DNA from: Mercenaria mercenaria
Lineage: Eukaryota; Mollusca; Bivalvia; Venerida; Veneridae
Assembly: GCF_021730395.1 (NCBI RefSeq)
Contig: NC_069373.1
Span: 44,792,501 to 44,856,500 of the forward strand
Length of the DNA: 64,000 bases
Direction of reading: 5' to 3'
Each line of letters starts with the position of its first letter. Position 1 is the first letter of the stretch. This document shows positions 22,740-33,939 of the stretch, piece after piece. The notes beneath the pieces are model-generated. The model had not been told where the DNA came from. It did not search any database and was given only the letters and a program-made list of their open reading frames with translations. The translations under genes were made by a program, and so were the position numbers.

Positions 22740-24120
22740 TGTACAGCATATGCTGTATGCAGGTCTAGAATTTTCTCCTTTTTTTATAGATATTCTGTAA
22801 ATATATGTACAATCCATATAAATCTGAAGTCCAGAAGATTTTTCAGTATAAATTTATATAGACTGGTTGTATGAGATCTGTTAAAATTACAATTTAAATC
22901 ATAACTGCAAGTTAAAATGAAATTTTTCACTCATTACATTAGCATGTAGATCTAGATTAAAAACATAGAAATTATTTTATACAGATGGATCACTTTATTT
23001 TTTTCACATTTTCCAAAAATTCAAAGTTGTCAATATTGACAGAAAATCACACAAAGATACCTTCATATGCATTCTAAGTTTAACCCTGCAGTTTTGACTA
23101 AACTGTAATTCAGATATTGATACATGAATCAAATACACCAAATCTTTAATTAAATTTATTGACCGAAAGATGTTTAAATTTTCGGATAGAATTGAGCTTC
23201 TTCTAAAGAGCAGTTCAGCTCAAAGGAGAAATATACAGTACAAGTTCCCGAATATTACTGCGGAGTGTCAATTTTTAGAAGAATATGCCCCCGGCCCCCC
23301 ACCCCACCCCCGCCCTATCATACATGGGACCTACGCTTAAGCAAATTAGAGATGTATTTATGAGGGTACATCAGAAATACTGATGACCTGAACTTCAAAC
23401 TTCTGAAAAATAAGCTTGTTTCTTGAAATAAATTAGGTTATTTTAGTGTCAATATTTTGTTGTTGTTGTTGTTGTTGTTGTTGTAGTATTTCATTATGTA
23501 AAGCTGACTTCGTAGCGATAGGTTCGAATCTATATTTTGCATTTATAATTTCGTTTATTTTAATTTAAGTTGTCGAATATACTGTAATATCATTGAACTT
23601 AAATATTTTTTCGTAAATTTACTTAGAGTATCTCCTTCTTAAAAAGAAACGTTAATTCGGATATACTGAGACCTGAATATCTGCATGCGCGCCGATGTTT
23701 ACAAAAGGAATGTCCAGTATTTTTGGTGTCTTTCGGTGATACTTTTACACATTAGAACAACTGAATAAAATCTCCTTTCAATTAACTATCGATATATCTG
23801 GTATTTTACGTAAGACTGAGGTAAGTACATATAAATTACTCTGATCTATCTTGATAATTCTTAAATTCATTTTGGCGCAAATTTAAGTTATCCCAAGATT
23901 TGGGCCAAGTCAAGATTTTGTTGCAGATCAAATAACCTACATATGTGTTCGTTAACAGCAACATGAAATTTATTCAGTAAAAACCCTAAAGTATAGTTTC
24001 TGTAAAGAAAAAAAAAAAGAATGCAAATTGCTGGCATGCTGCCCTACCCCACCGACTTCTGTTAAACAAGAAACTTTCCATATAATATTCAGCACTGGTA
24101 AAGGTAAGTTTTATTTACCG
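22740..24120. other. non-coding interior of the candidate 12-kb element
   Basis: AT-rich sequence without a supported exon on either strand. It includes a C-rich patch (about 23288-23315) and the (GTT)n run listed separately. Confidence 0.5.
23457..23484. repeat. (GTT)n microsatellite
   Basis: Nine or so GTT/TTG units in a row. Simple repeat. Confidence 0.9.
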
Positions 24121-24124
24121 TCGC

Positions 24125-24370
24125 TTGGTGAAACAATTAACATAAGCTCTCTAGAGCTTTTCTGCGACCCTTAGTATTAAGAACAGTTAAAACCAATTAT
24201 ACCTCACCCCCTGCAATTTGCTGGTAACCATTTACAGCTGGGTCGACAGAGGCAATCGTGATAAAAGTGCCTTGCCCAAGGACACACCGCAGTGGGAGTA
24301 GCCAGGATTCGAACCAGGGGCCTTCACATACGTAGGAAAGCGTCTTAGCCCTTTCGACCAATGCGTCCGC
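24125..24370 (-). mobile_element. tRNA-derived SINE with widely shared core, reverse orientation
   Basis: On the minus strand it starts 'gcggacgcattggtcgaaag', has the B box 'ggttcgaatcctgg', then the core 'ccttgggcaaggcac', 'attgcctctgtcgaccc' and 'ctgtaaatggttaccagc'. That core is shared by SINEs of many invertebrates. The family name was not assigned. Confidence 0.65.
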
Positions 24371-24599
24371 AACTATTTAATTTCTGTTTCGAAGTTTTTC
24401 AGTGCTTTCACCGGATCTACTTTTCAGATTATATTTACAGCACAACAGCACAATGTTATTTTATCTACAGACAATAAAATAAATATTGATTTGATTTGTT
24501 AAGTGCTGTGTGGCGGCCATAAAAAAGTTGCCCCAACTTCGTTTCAGTGTTGATATATTTTCCGGTCCTTCGGGATCATTGATTTCAACTCATTTACTG

Positions 24600-25180
24600 A
24601 TTTAGATTTGAAGATTGAATACTGCTTAAGCTGGTGATAGGGGGCGTTGGCAGTGTTGCATTATCCATAACTGCTCATGAACAGACTCAATCAAACTGAG
24701 TCTGCAGTTTTCCAGGGCCCACGCTGTCGTTCGCCACTCGAGCCATTTGGCGAATCTGCGATGAAAGTGGCGAAGAAAAATCGCGAGTGGCGAAAATGAA
24801 AAAAATCTTCGTAATTTGGACCGCCATTTTGTTTCAGACGTTCTAAATAGTAACCTCCGAGAAATTATGTTAAAAAACAGTCGACTGGTTCCGATAATTT
24901 TACCTTATAAAATAAACTTATTTCGGGATAGTACTACCCAGTCTGCGTTCACTTTACATATAACAATGTGTAATAAACATCTTGACACGCGAGAAGATGC
25001 AATTTGCAATCAGTTAGCAACCAATTATCGGGTTAAAATAATCTTTTTGTTTTGTTGTCATTACGGCAGATTAAATGATTGATGCCTTTAATTTCCACGG
25101 ATCAAATAATTAATAAATAAATCGGCAAAATAATGAATGGTTTGATGAACTTTTTAACGTTGTCGCCACCGTCAGACAGT
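24600..25180. other. spacer with a probable dispersed-repeat fragment
   Basis: The stretch around 24640-24715 (gctcatgaacagactcaatc, with the self-complementary pair 'gactcaatcaaactgagtc') looks like a dispersed repeat. The 88-codon frame at 24816-25082 has no recognisable features and was not called as a gene. Confidence 0.35.
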
Positions 25181-25188
25181 ATCTTAGT

Positions 25189-25457
25189 CACAGGCACGGG
25201 TCCAGTGTATTTTTTGTTTAATATAAAAATCCTTTTTTTTCACACAAATATACTTTTTATATGTTAGTCAAATGAAAAAAAAAATGATGACAAAAAATCC
25301 GGTCACAATATCATACACGACACTGTGACCGGATTTTTGTCATTTTTTTTTCATTTGACTAACATATAGAAAGCATATTTGTGTGAAAAAAGGTTGTTTT
25401 TTATATTAAACAAAAAAAAAAAAAAAAAAAAAAAAATACACTGGAACCGTGTCTGTG
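25189..25457. mobile_element. foldback hAT-like MITE with perfect 8-bp target duplication
   Basis: The element is a near-complete inverted repeat: the left arm starts CACAGGCACGGGTCCAGTG and the right arm, read inwards, starts CACAGACACGGTTCCAGTG. Pairing runs through most of the 269 bp to a short centre near 25310. It is flanked by ATCTTAGT at 25181-25188 and again at 25458-25465. An exact 8-bp duplication and CA-G-type ends suggest the hAT superfamily. The right arm holds an A run of more than 20 where the left arm has six T, a later slippage expansion. There is no coding capacity. Confidence 0.8.
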
Positions 25458-25559
25458 ATCTTAGTAAGTAATTAGTAAAGGTGTTTGCCATGTTTTCTGA
25501 ATGTCTTTAAAAGTTAGGAATGGATTTAAAATGTAATCCTGTATCAGTTACCAACACAG

Positions 25560-25700
25560 AAGGTAATAGGTAAGGGTACATTTCTCGGAAACACAGCCCC
25601 CGGGCCATGCATTTACATAGTAGGCCCACAACAAAAAGAAGCTGTAATGGAAAAATTTTTCAGACAGGTTGCTTCAAACATCCAACAACATTTTAAAATA
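25560..25700 (+). repeat. dispersed repeat, clean copy of 16290-16440
   Basis: It shares 'ggtaaggg', 'gcatttacatagtaggcccac', 'gctgtaa' and 'aggttgcttcaaacatccaa' with 16290-16440. A short downstream stretch, 'ggatctacttttcagattatattta', recurs at about 24413-24437 and 25936-25962, so local duplications are also present. Confidence 0.5.
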
Positions 25701-26339
25701 CAAAACTTGCTTTAGAGGTATACCCACTTTCATTCAAAAGTCCTCCTTTATAGGTAGAATATCACCATTTGCTTATGGGAAGTAACAAAAATTTTCAACG
25801 CACCGTGGGAAGGGAAACCTCTCCAGCACCCTCCCTACCGTTCCCGAGAAAAAGGTGGCTCCAACTTTTTTCAGCCCAGTGTGGGCCCTGTTTTCACTGT
25901 TTGTTAAAATTGTTTTTTTCTCGGTGCTTCCAAGGGATCTACTTTTCAGATTATATTTATATTTTTAACTATTTAAGTATTAAATCAGAGCTTCAGATAA
26001 GCTGCGTACTTATGAAAATAAATTTTCAGAAAACCTGATTGAATTAATAAAATTAACACAAGGATGTGTCTAGCCGTCCGGGTGTCCGAATGCATAGTCT
26101 GAGATTTAGCCGATCTGAGATCCCTTTACCAGACGGCTAGCAAATCCTCAAGGATTTTCTAACCATCCGGTAATAGATTTCCTAATGAATAAGTAATGAT
26201 ACCAGTTATTTACTGAAAAAATATAGATGTCGATACTCGTCTGCAAACAAAACTTTGTGTGAATACATACTACAGATTTACTTTTAATCGTGCATGTAGA
26301 TACGAAGACTTGCATGTCAGTACTAAGGTCATATTATAG

Positions 26340-28300
26340 ACTCATTCTAGTGTGAAATCTAAGTCAGGTTTCTTTGTAAATCTTCAGGCCTTTTTACATG
26401 GAGAGGTGGCGAATACCTTAAATGGTATGATCCTCATGCCAAGTGGGACAGGAGAGGTCATACAAATGCATGTAAATACCGAAACTTGCATGTCAATTCT
26501 AGGTGCATCAAACATAGTAAACTAATTCAAGTCTGAAAGCTATCTCATGTTCCTTTGTCAATCCTCAGACCTGTTTACATGGAGAGGTGGCAGATACCTT
26601 AAATGGTTCGATCCTCATGCCAAGTAAGACAGGAGAGGTGGTACATATGCATGTAGATACCAAGACTTGCATAATGTAAATACCTAAGTACGTCATACAT
26701 AGTAAAACCAATTCAAATCTGGAAGATATCTCGTTTCTTTGTCAATCCTCAAGCCTGTTTACATGGAGAGGTGGTGAATACCTTAATTGGTCCAATCCTC
26801 ATGCCAAGTAGGACAGGAGAGGTGGTACAAATGCATGTAGATACCAATATTTGCATGTCACTACTTAGTATGTCATTGTAAACTAAATTCAAGTCTGAAA
26901 GCTACAGTAAAACCAATTCAAATCTGGAAGATATCTCGTGTTTCTTTGTCAATCCTCAGGCCTGTTTACATGGAGAGGTGGCAAATACCTTAATTGGTCC
27001 GATCCTCATGCCAAGTAGGACAGGAGAGGTGGTACAAATGCATGTAGATACCAACATTTGCATGTTACTACTTAGTATATCATAGTAAACTAATTCAAGT
27101 CTGAAAGCTATAGTAAAACCAATTCAAATCTGGAAGATATCTCATGTTTCTTTGTCAATCCTCAGACCTGTTTACATGGAGAGGTGGCGAATACCTTAAT
27201 TGGTCCGATCCTCATGCCAAGTAGGACAGGAGAGGTGGTACAAATGCATGTAGATACCAAGATTTGCATGTCGCTACTTAGTATGTCATAGTTAACTAAT
27301 TCAAGTCTGAAAGCTATTACATGTTTCTTTTGTCAATCCTCGGGCCTGTTTACATGGAGAGGTGGCGAATACAATGTACCGTAAATGGTATGATCCTTGT
27401 GCAAAGTAGGACTGAGAAGAGGTGGTACAAATGCATGTAGATACCAAGACTTGCATGATGTAAATACTTAAGTACTTCATACAATATAGTAAAACTAATT
27501 AATTTATTTAGGTTTTATGGCACACCAACACAGTATAGGTTAAAAATACCAATTTAATTCAAATCTGAAAGCTATCTCATGTTTCTTTGTCAATCCTCAG
27601 GCCTGTTTACATGGAGAGGTGGCAAATACCTTAAATGGTTCGATCCTCATGCCAAGTAGGACAGGAGAGGTGGTACAAATGCATGTAGATACCAAGATTT
27701 GCAGGATGTAAATACCTAAGTTTGTCATACGTCGTAAAAACCAACTCAAATCTGAAAGATATCTCGTGTTTCTTTGTCAATCCTCAGGCCTGTTTACATG
27801 GAGAGGTGGCAAATACCTTAAATGGTTCGATCCTCATGCCAAGTAGGACAGGAGAGGTGGTACAAATGCATGTAGATACCAAGACTTGCAGGATGTAAAT
27901 ACCTAAGTTTGTCATACGTCGTAAAAATCAATTCAAATCTGAAAGATATCTCGTGTTTCTTTGTCAATCCTCAGGCCTGTTTACATGGAGAGGTGGCGAA
28001 TACCTTAAATGTTACGATCCTCATGCCAAGTAGGATAGATTAGGAGATGTGGTACAAATGCATGTAGATACCAAGACTTGCATGATGTAAATATTTAAGT
28101 ATGTCATACATAGTAAAACCAATTCAAATCTGAAAGCTATCTCATGTTTCTTTGTCAATCTTCAGGCCTGTTGACACGGAGAGGTGGCGAATACCTTAAT
28201 TGGTATGATCCTCATGTCAAGTGAGACATGAGAGATGATATAAATGCATGTAGATACCAAGCTTTGCATGATGTAAATTCTTAAGTATGTCATACCTAGA
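26340..28300. repeat. tandem array of a ~185-bp unit, about 10 copies
   Basis: 'tttacatggagaggtggc' recurs near 26393, 26573, 26756, 26964, 27170, 27348, 27605, 27790 and 27978, with a variant near 28170. Spacing is 178-208 bp, plus one of about 257 bp. Each unit also has 'gatcctcatgccaagtagga', 'acaaatgcatgtagatacca' and 'ctttgtcaatcctcagg'. The long unit carries an insertion near 27500-27550 ('ttaggttttatggcacacc'). Homogeneity suggests recent array turnover. No protein is encoded. Confidence 0.85.
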
Positions 28301-28743
28301 GATCTAGTATCATGGCTATATATGGGAGTCACATCAGTCTGTCCATCTACAGTTAGGTCTCCTAAACTGCTCTCTAAATTTTCAAATAATTTTACATGCA
28401 CGTCACCATCATGAGCGCAAGGAAAATGTGCATTTACATGTAACTTTGACCTTCACCTTGACTTGAGATACTTTTTAAAGTCAGTGTCTTCAGAAAATAA
28501 GCAATTTAGGTGCCGTACGATATGAAGGTATTCATCACCTTCAGTGATAGCTCTGGTTATTTAAATTTTGAAGATTTAATGACTGAAATTGAATCATTTG
28601 ATACCATTAATGGCATAAAAAGTTTATTCAATGAGTACTGTCTTGTTCTTATAATGCGATCTACTTTTGTCAATACGATTGCTGTAGAACTGATTGGACC
28701 TACATATTTACAACAGTTTAACTGTTTTGTTTCCTTTTTACAG

Positions 28744-29429
28744 TCCCAATATTATTGCAATTCGGTAGCAAAGATGTTGACACCACATGTCGTCTGATGA
28801 TGAGTTTTACAGGATTGAATAAGGTTTGGTCATTGTATTCCCTGAAAGGAACAAAAGGAGAAAAGAAACTGGAAGACCTGCATGCCTATCCGCAGGCCAA
28901 TGCTGGCTGCAGATCAATATTGAGTAAGTTCTGTATACTGTTACAGTGTGGAGTAAATTTGTTTTTAACATGTCCAGAGAAAGAGGATAGGTAGCTTGGT
29001 AATTAAAAAAAAACATGTTTAGAATATTGATAACATAAATCATCATCATTGACAGGTGTTTTTTTAGGACAATTCAGAAAAGAAAAAACTCAGCTGGGCC
29101 TCATGTTCTCAAACCATTTTTCAGTCTCATTTGTTGTTTTTATCTAAAACATCATAATCAATCGGGAATCCATTTAAATAGCTGTTTTAAATCGCATTTG
29201 TTGTTTCATTAATAGAATATAAGATTTAAATTAACATACATGTGAGCATGGCGCCTAATGTGGATGCCTTTTTTGTGATAACGGCAATTTGATTACAACT
29301 TTTACACCACTGTAATGATTTTTTTTTCAGATGCTCTTATGAAAACTCATAAGACAGTAACAAAAAAAGGAAGCTGAGGATGCTGTTTTTAAAACATGTT
29401 CCATTCAAAAATGGTGGATTGAAATTTAA
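28744..29429 (+). pseudogene. spliced gene remnant, C-terminal exons (possible DUF4806-like)
   Basis: Exon 28744-28923 follows 'ttcctttttacag' and ends before a GTAAGT donor. It encodes about 60 residues, including KDVDTTCRLMMSFTGLNKVW, then YSLKGTKGEKKLEDL. The next exon starts at 29331 after 'tttttttcag' in matching phase and reads NALMKTHKTVTKK, then a stop at 29375-29377. In the neighbouring frame, past a run of seven A at 29362-29368, reading continues EAEDAVFKTCSIQKWWIEI to a stop at 29427-29429, suggesting a one-base slip. The G-x-D...M...F/T...G-x-K-G/K...F/L pattern recalls DUF4806-type C-terminal domains, from memory only. Upstream exons were not found. It lies inside the candidate 12-kb element and may be its gene or a captured one. 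Confidence 0.35.
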
Positions 29430-30680
29430 GGTAGGCTTAGATTCTATTGCTTTTCTATTGTCCAGTGTTGATGCTTTTTGGATAAGTCAGAAAATTTACA
29501 ACATTAAAACAGCACTTGCTTTGAAGGGCAAACTGACTTAGGTTACAGTTAAATGTATCTAAAGATCAGTGTAACTTGAGCTCTTGATAATCTTCAGCTT
29601 TACTTCTTTATTTTTGGTGTTGCACTAAAAAGGCCAGCATAATTTGATTCAGGTTTTACTGCAGGATTCAGGATGGTTGAACTGATATAAAATTAAAGAA
29701 CCAAATCTTCATCCTTAAAGTTTGCTTAAAACATAAATTTAAGTTTCAGAAACAATTTAAACAATTAATGTGTCTTTGCTCCAGAATCATTCTATCATTG
29801 ACATTGTTTTACACAAGTACTTAATATTAATGAATTATATTAAAACAAAAACATTCAATATTATTACAGAAAGGTGTGACGGGTGCGGCTACTGCAGGCA
29901 GGGAGGATTTGACAGTCAGCCAGAGGATTTGGAGATATACTGTAATGTCTTAAATGTGGACTTGCGTGTGATTTAAGTTTTCACAAGGGTTTTAGTGTGT
30001 GTGAAAGTATGTCAGTTTTCAAAATTGAGCTATGACAGTTTGCTCAAACTACATAACTCAAAGAACTTTGAAGCGGTCTTGTTGACGTCATGAGCTTTTG
30101 TTTAATACCAGTATTGGTGATATGGGCCCATGATTATATACTGTAGAAAGTGAACAAGTTCACTGCTCGATACAGATAATCATATGGCCTGATCTCTGAA
30201 TGATATTTATGAACCAAAAGAAGGCATAAAATAAAAACATACTGTAGTGATTTAAATTATTGATATTGTTAAACTAGATATGGGCCTGTATTCATAAAGG
30301 ATCTTAGTAAAAAAATTATCTATAACTTAATATTCTTCAATTAACTCAAAAACTTTTCACGCTCTTTAAATATTTCACAGCATGACTACAAACTTGTATA
30401 TTATACCAAAGAAAAATAGATTGACAACTTGAAAGGAGGATAGAGCAAATCTCGCCAACATCACATGGCAACTGAATGAGATCTCGTTTTAGTAAGCATA
30501 TTTGATCACAATTGATCGTCAGCAATGCTTTGAAATAAGAAAACTTGATCGTTTGTGTATAATGCTAATGGTACTTTTTTAATAATATTATCAGTATTTT
30601 CTACACAGGAAAGCAATGAATTTTTGATTGGAAGTCTGAGAAATCAACAGTTGTTGTAAAATGGGCTCGATTCGGTTTAT
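29430..30680. other. spacer; one exon-like patch only
   Basis: Mostly AT-rich. The patch at 29871-29975, after 'attattacag', reads CDGCGYCRQGG in one frame and could be an exon, but no partner or donor supports it. Nothing else was recognised. Confidence 0.4.
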
Positions 30681-30686
30681 TACACG

Positions 30687-30941
30687 CCAGTGTAACATTA
30701 AATACTGACCACGTTGAAAATTGACCCCATAGATCCTTTTCAACGTTGAGAATTGACCCCGTCAACATTTCAACATCAAATTTTGATCAAAGGGTCATTT
30801 TTCAACGTTGTGAATTGACCCCGTCAACATTTCAACATTAAATTTTGATCAAAAGATCCTTTTTCAGCATTGAGAAATGGCCCCACCAACATTTCAACAT
30901 TAAATTTTGATCAATGGGGTCAATATCTAATGTTACACCGG
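30687..30941. mobile_element. MITE with ~24-bp terminal inverted repeats
   Basis: The left end is CCAGTGTAACATTAAATACT and the right end, read inwards, is CCGGTGTAACATTAGATATT. Both then run into 'GACC'. Inside, a ~85-bp unit ('aattgaccccgtcaacat', 'ttcaacattaaattttgatc') is repeated about three times. No clear target duplication was found, so the superfamily is open. It has no coding capacity. Confidence 0.7.
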
Positions 30942-31749
30942 CTGTACTGCCAGTTTAATACTTCAGTAAGCATCTGTTGATATGATCACGACTGATCAAA
31001 TCGGCAAACACTTTGAAATAATATAACGTGAAATAATATAACACGCTAACACGAGCTGATGCAAGACTCTCCAGTTGCCATATTACTGTCAAATCGCCGA
31101 ATAGTGGAGCGCGCTGCCTTACAGACAGCTCTTTTTGTTGAGACCCCTTAGAGAATTTCAAATTTGTTGTCGCAAATCTTCACTCTGATGTGTTGCACAC
31201 AAGTCGCATCCATATAACCATGGTCAAGGTCACACTTTGGTCAAAGGTCAAAAGAGAGTTGATTCTAACGCATTCTTTGTTTATTCTTTTACTATTTTTT
31301 ATCAGAAAATCAAATTATTGATCGTCTGCGTTACTTAAATTTTGTTTTTCTCAAAAACTGTCGAAGGTAACCATTTGAAACTTGGAAAACTTGTTCACTT
31401 TTACACATTTTATTCATTGCAATGCAGGTAACCCTGTGATTTGTTTTTACAGAGGTAATACCTCTTACTGCCTGTCAGTCTACAATTTCTCAATACAATG
31501 TAACAAGGTATTTTTCTTCTTTACAGTGGTGACCTCATTCTGCTGACTAGGTGACTTTCAATGATTTTTTGTTGAGCTATTGCACTTTTTCGACCTTAAA
31601 TTTTCAGTTGTTTTTTTTTTTTTCAATCCAATTACCCAGTATCTTATCATAGGTATTGACATGATACTAGACATAATTTATTGTGATGACCCAATTTGTT
31701 AGACAAGATGAGGTAACTCTGTCAAGGATCATTTTCTAAGAATTATTGC

Positions 31750-33400
31750 CCTTTTTATACGCCCGTTTGAAAAATTGGACGTATTATGGGAACGCCCCTG
31801 GCGGGCCGGCAGGTGACATCCGGAGCATATCTTCTTCATGCATGGAGGGATTTTGATGAAACTTGGCACAGTTGCTCACCATCATGAGACGGAGTGTCTT
31901 GCGCAAGAACCAGGTCACTAGGGCTGTTCAGAGTATGTGCATCCGTGCGTGTGTCCGCAGTTGATTGTCCAGACTGTAACTTTGACATGCATGGAGTAAT
32001 CTCATTTATATTTGGCATGAATGTTAACCTCAGTGAGACGGAGTCATGTGCAAACCACAGGTTCCTATCTCGAAGGTCAAGGTCACACTTAGAGGTCAAA
32101 GGTTAAATTCAATAATGACTTTATCCGGAGCATTTCTTCTTCATGCATGGATGAATTTTGATGAAGCTTGGCACAATTGTTCACCATCATGAGACGGAGT
32201 GTCATGCGCAAGAACCAGGTCCCTAGGTCTAAGGTCAAGGTCACAATTAGAGGTCAAAGGATACAAGAATGAAAACTTTGTTCAGAGCATTTCTTCTTCA
32301 TGCATGGAGGGATTTTGATATTACTTGGCACAAATGTTAACCATCACGAGACAGTGTCATGCGCAAGAACCAGGTCCCTAGGTCTAAGGTCAAGGTCATA
32401 CTTAGAGGCTAAAGTTCAGATACAAGAATAACATTGTCCGAAGCATTTCTTCTTCATGCATAGAGGGATTTTGATGTAACTTGGCACAATTGTACACCAT
32501 CATGAGACGGAGTGTTATGCGCAGGTCCCTTATTTAGAATTACCTTCCTTTGTTGTTACTATAAATAGTTTAGGCCTAAAAAAAAATTCTTTGTTTCCGG
32601 TAACATGCTCAAAAAAATTAGGGTAGGTAGGTCGGAAAATATTTTTTTTTTTATTAAGGGAGACTTTTCGGAAATTATTTTTGTGTCAAAAAATGGATAC
32701 AAATAAGGAGGTTATGCCTTTAGAGCATCAGTAAGTTGTTTTCTAACATCACTGGCCATGTTTTAAACATAAAAAGTGCAGTTTTTCAACTTTTTGTTAA
32801 AAAGTTGAAAAAAATATTCTCAAAGGCCATAAAAACATTTAGGGTCGGGCCAAAAATTTAGGGTAGGTAGGGATACCGGAAACAAACAGTTTTTTTTTAC
32901 GCCTTATATTGCAACTTTTTCATTACTAGTCGTAGGGAAAAATGGAGATCACTTTTCTGTAGTGCAACATGCATGATACATCCAATTCTGAGATGTATTT
33001 TGACCTGTCTCTACCTGGTAAGATTTTTGTGTGGACTTGCAATTTTTTTTGGGGGGGGGGGATTTTTTTTTTAAAGATTAACTTCCCTTAGTTGTTACTA
33101 TAAATAACTTACATTGTAACTTTTTTGTAATTGATCATATGGAAAAACCAAGACCACCTTTTTGTGGTACAGCATAGATGTTTTTTTCAATCAGTAACTT
33201 GAGAACCACTTTACCTAGAATGTTAAAACATAATAGGATGATTGCACATGCAGAGTTTATGACCCCTATTTATTTTGGGGGTCACTGGACCTGAACATGA
33301 GAAACAGTTTCCATTTCATAACTTAAGAACCAGTAAGTCCAGAATTTTGAAACTTAGTCGGATGATTGGACATGCCAAGTAGATGATCCCTTTTGCAGCC
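31750..33400. mobile_element. pearl-like element with ~155-bp tandem units
   Basis: The element starts near 'tatacgcccgtttgaaa'. 'cttcatgcatgg' units recur near 31833, about 31986 (decayed), 32140, 32298 and 32451, each with 'ttttgatg.aacttggcac', 'catgagacggagtgtcatgcg' and 'taaggtcaaggtcac'. A tail continues to about 33240 and matches 58090-58490. The matching right terminus 'gacgggcgtata' is seen only in the 58-kb copy. It is interrupted by the Harbinger-like MITE at 32573-32903. Assignment to the pearl/Helentron-associated group is by layout. Confidence 0.6.
32573..32903. mobile_element. Harbinger-like MITE with TTA target duplication
   Basis: The ends are GGCCTAAAAAAAAATTCTTT and, read inwards from the right, GGCGTAAAAAAAAACTGTTT. 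Both continue to 'GTTTCCGGTA', giving ~30-bp inverted repeats. TTA is duplicated at 32570-32572 and 32904-32906. The related sequence at about 58136-58152 is the empty site. GG-starting ends and a 3-bp TWA duplication are typical of PIF/Harbinger. At 331 bp and with no gene, it is non-autonomous. Confidence 0.8.
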
Positions 33401-33559
33401 AACCATCATTGTCTCTTTGACTTTTACTCCTGACCCTATTGACTTCTTGCCTATACGACTATGCATTTGGGGAGACATGCATTTTCCTTCAAAATCATCT
33501 TCTAGTTCACCTTTGCCGATCTTGCAGCTAATGAAGTCTGTATTTACCTTGTTCCTGTG

Positions 33560-33780
33560 GGCATGTCATTGTATTAGATTTTGTTATCGTTTAACTACAT
33601 AAGCTTTTTGTATTTAATTAAATTGAATTATCGTTATCGTTATTCTACATAATCTTTTTATAATTTTGGACTTGAATTATCATATATTGTTAAACTACAT
33701 AAGTTTTTTGTATTTGATGGATTTAAATAATTGTTACGTATGCTTTAAACTATATTGTATTATCAAGGGGTGCGGTATTC
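33560..33780. repeat. imperfect tandem repeat of ~70-75 bp
   Basis: 'actacataagctttttgtattt', 'tctacataatctttttataattt' and 'aactacataagttttttgtattt' recur with 'gaattatcgttatcg'-like spacers, about three units. Confidence 0.5.
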
Positions 33781-33939
33781 CCATATACTGCTTAAGGGAT
33801 TACTTTCGTTGTTTCTGAACTTTAACAAATATTTTAGTAAATTTTATAATTAGATCTTGAATTAAAATATGTAATTGAAATTTTGTTTTGCTTATTTATT
33901 TAAACATGAGCTGTCAAAAGTAGGTTGTATTTTGGTGGT

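Noticed and set aside
28510-28797. 95-codon frame reading VFITFSDSSGYLNFEDL
   Set aside because: Its start lies in 'attcatcaccttcagtgatagctct', a repeat tail also seen near 60086, and it runs across the acceptor at 28743 in the wrong frame for the better-supported exon.
29871-29975. Exon-like patch reading CDGCGYCRQGG after an acceptor-like site
   Set aside because: No donor, no partner exon and no conserved copy. Its link to the exons at 28744-29429 could not be shown.
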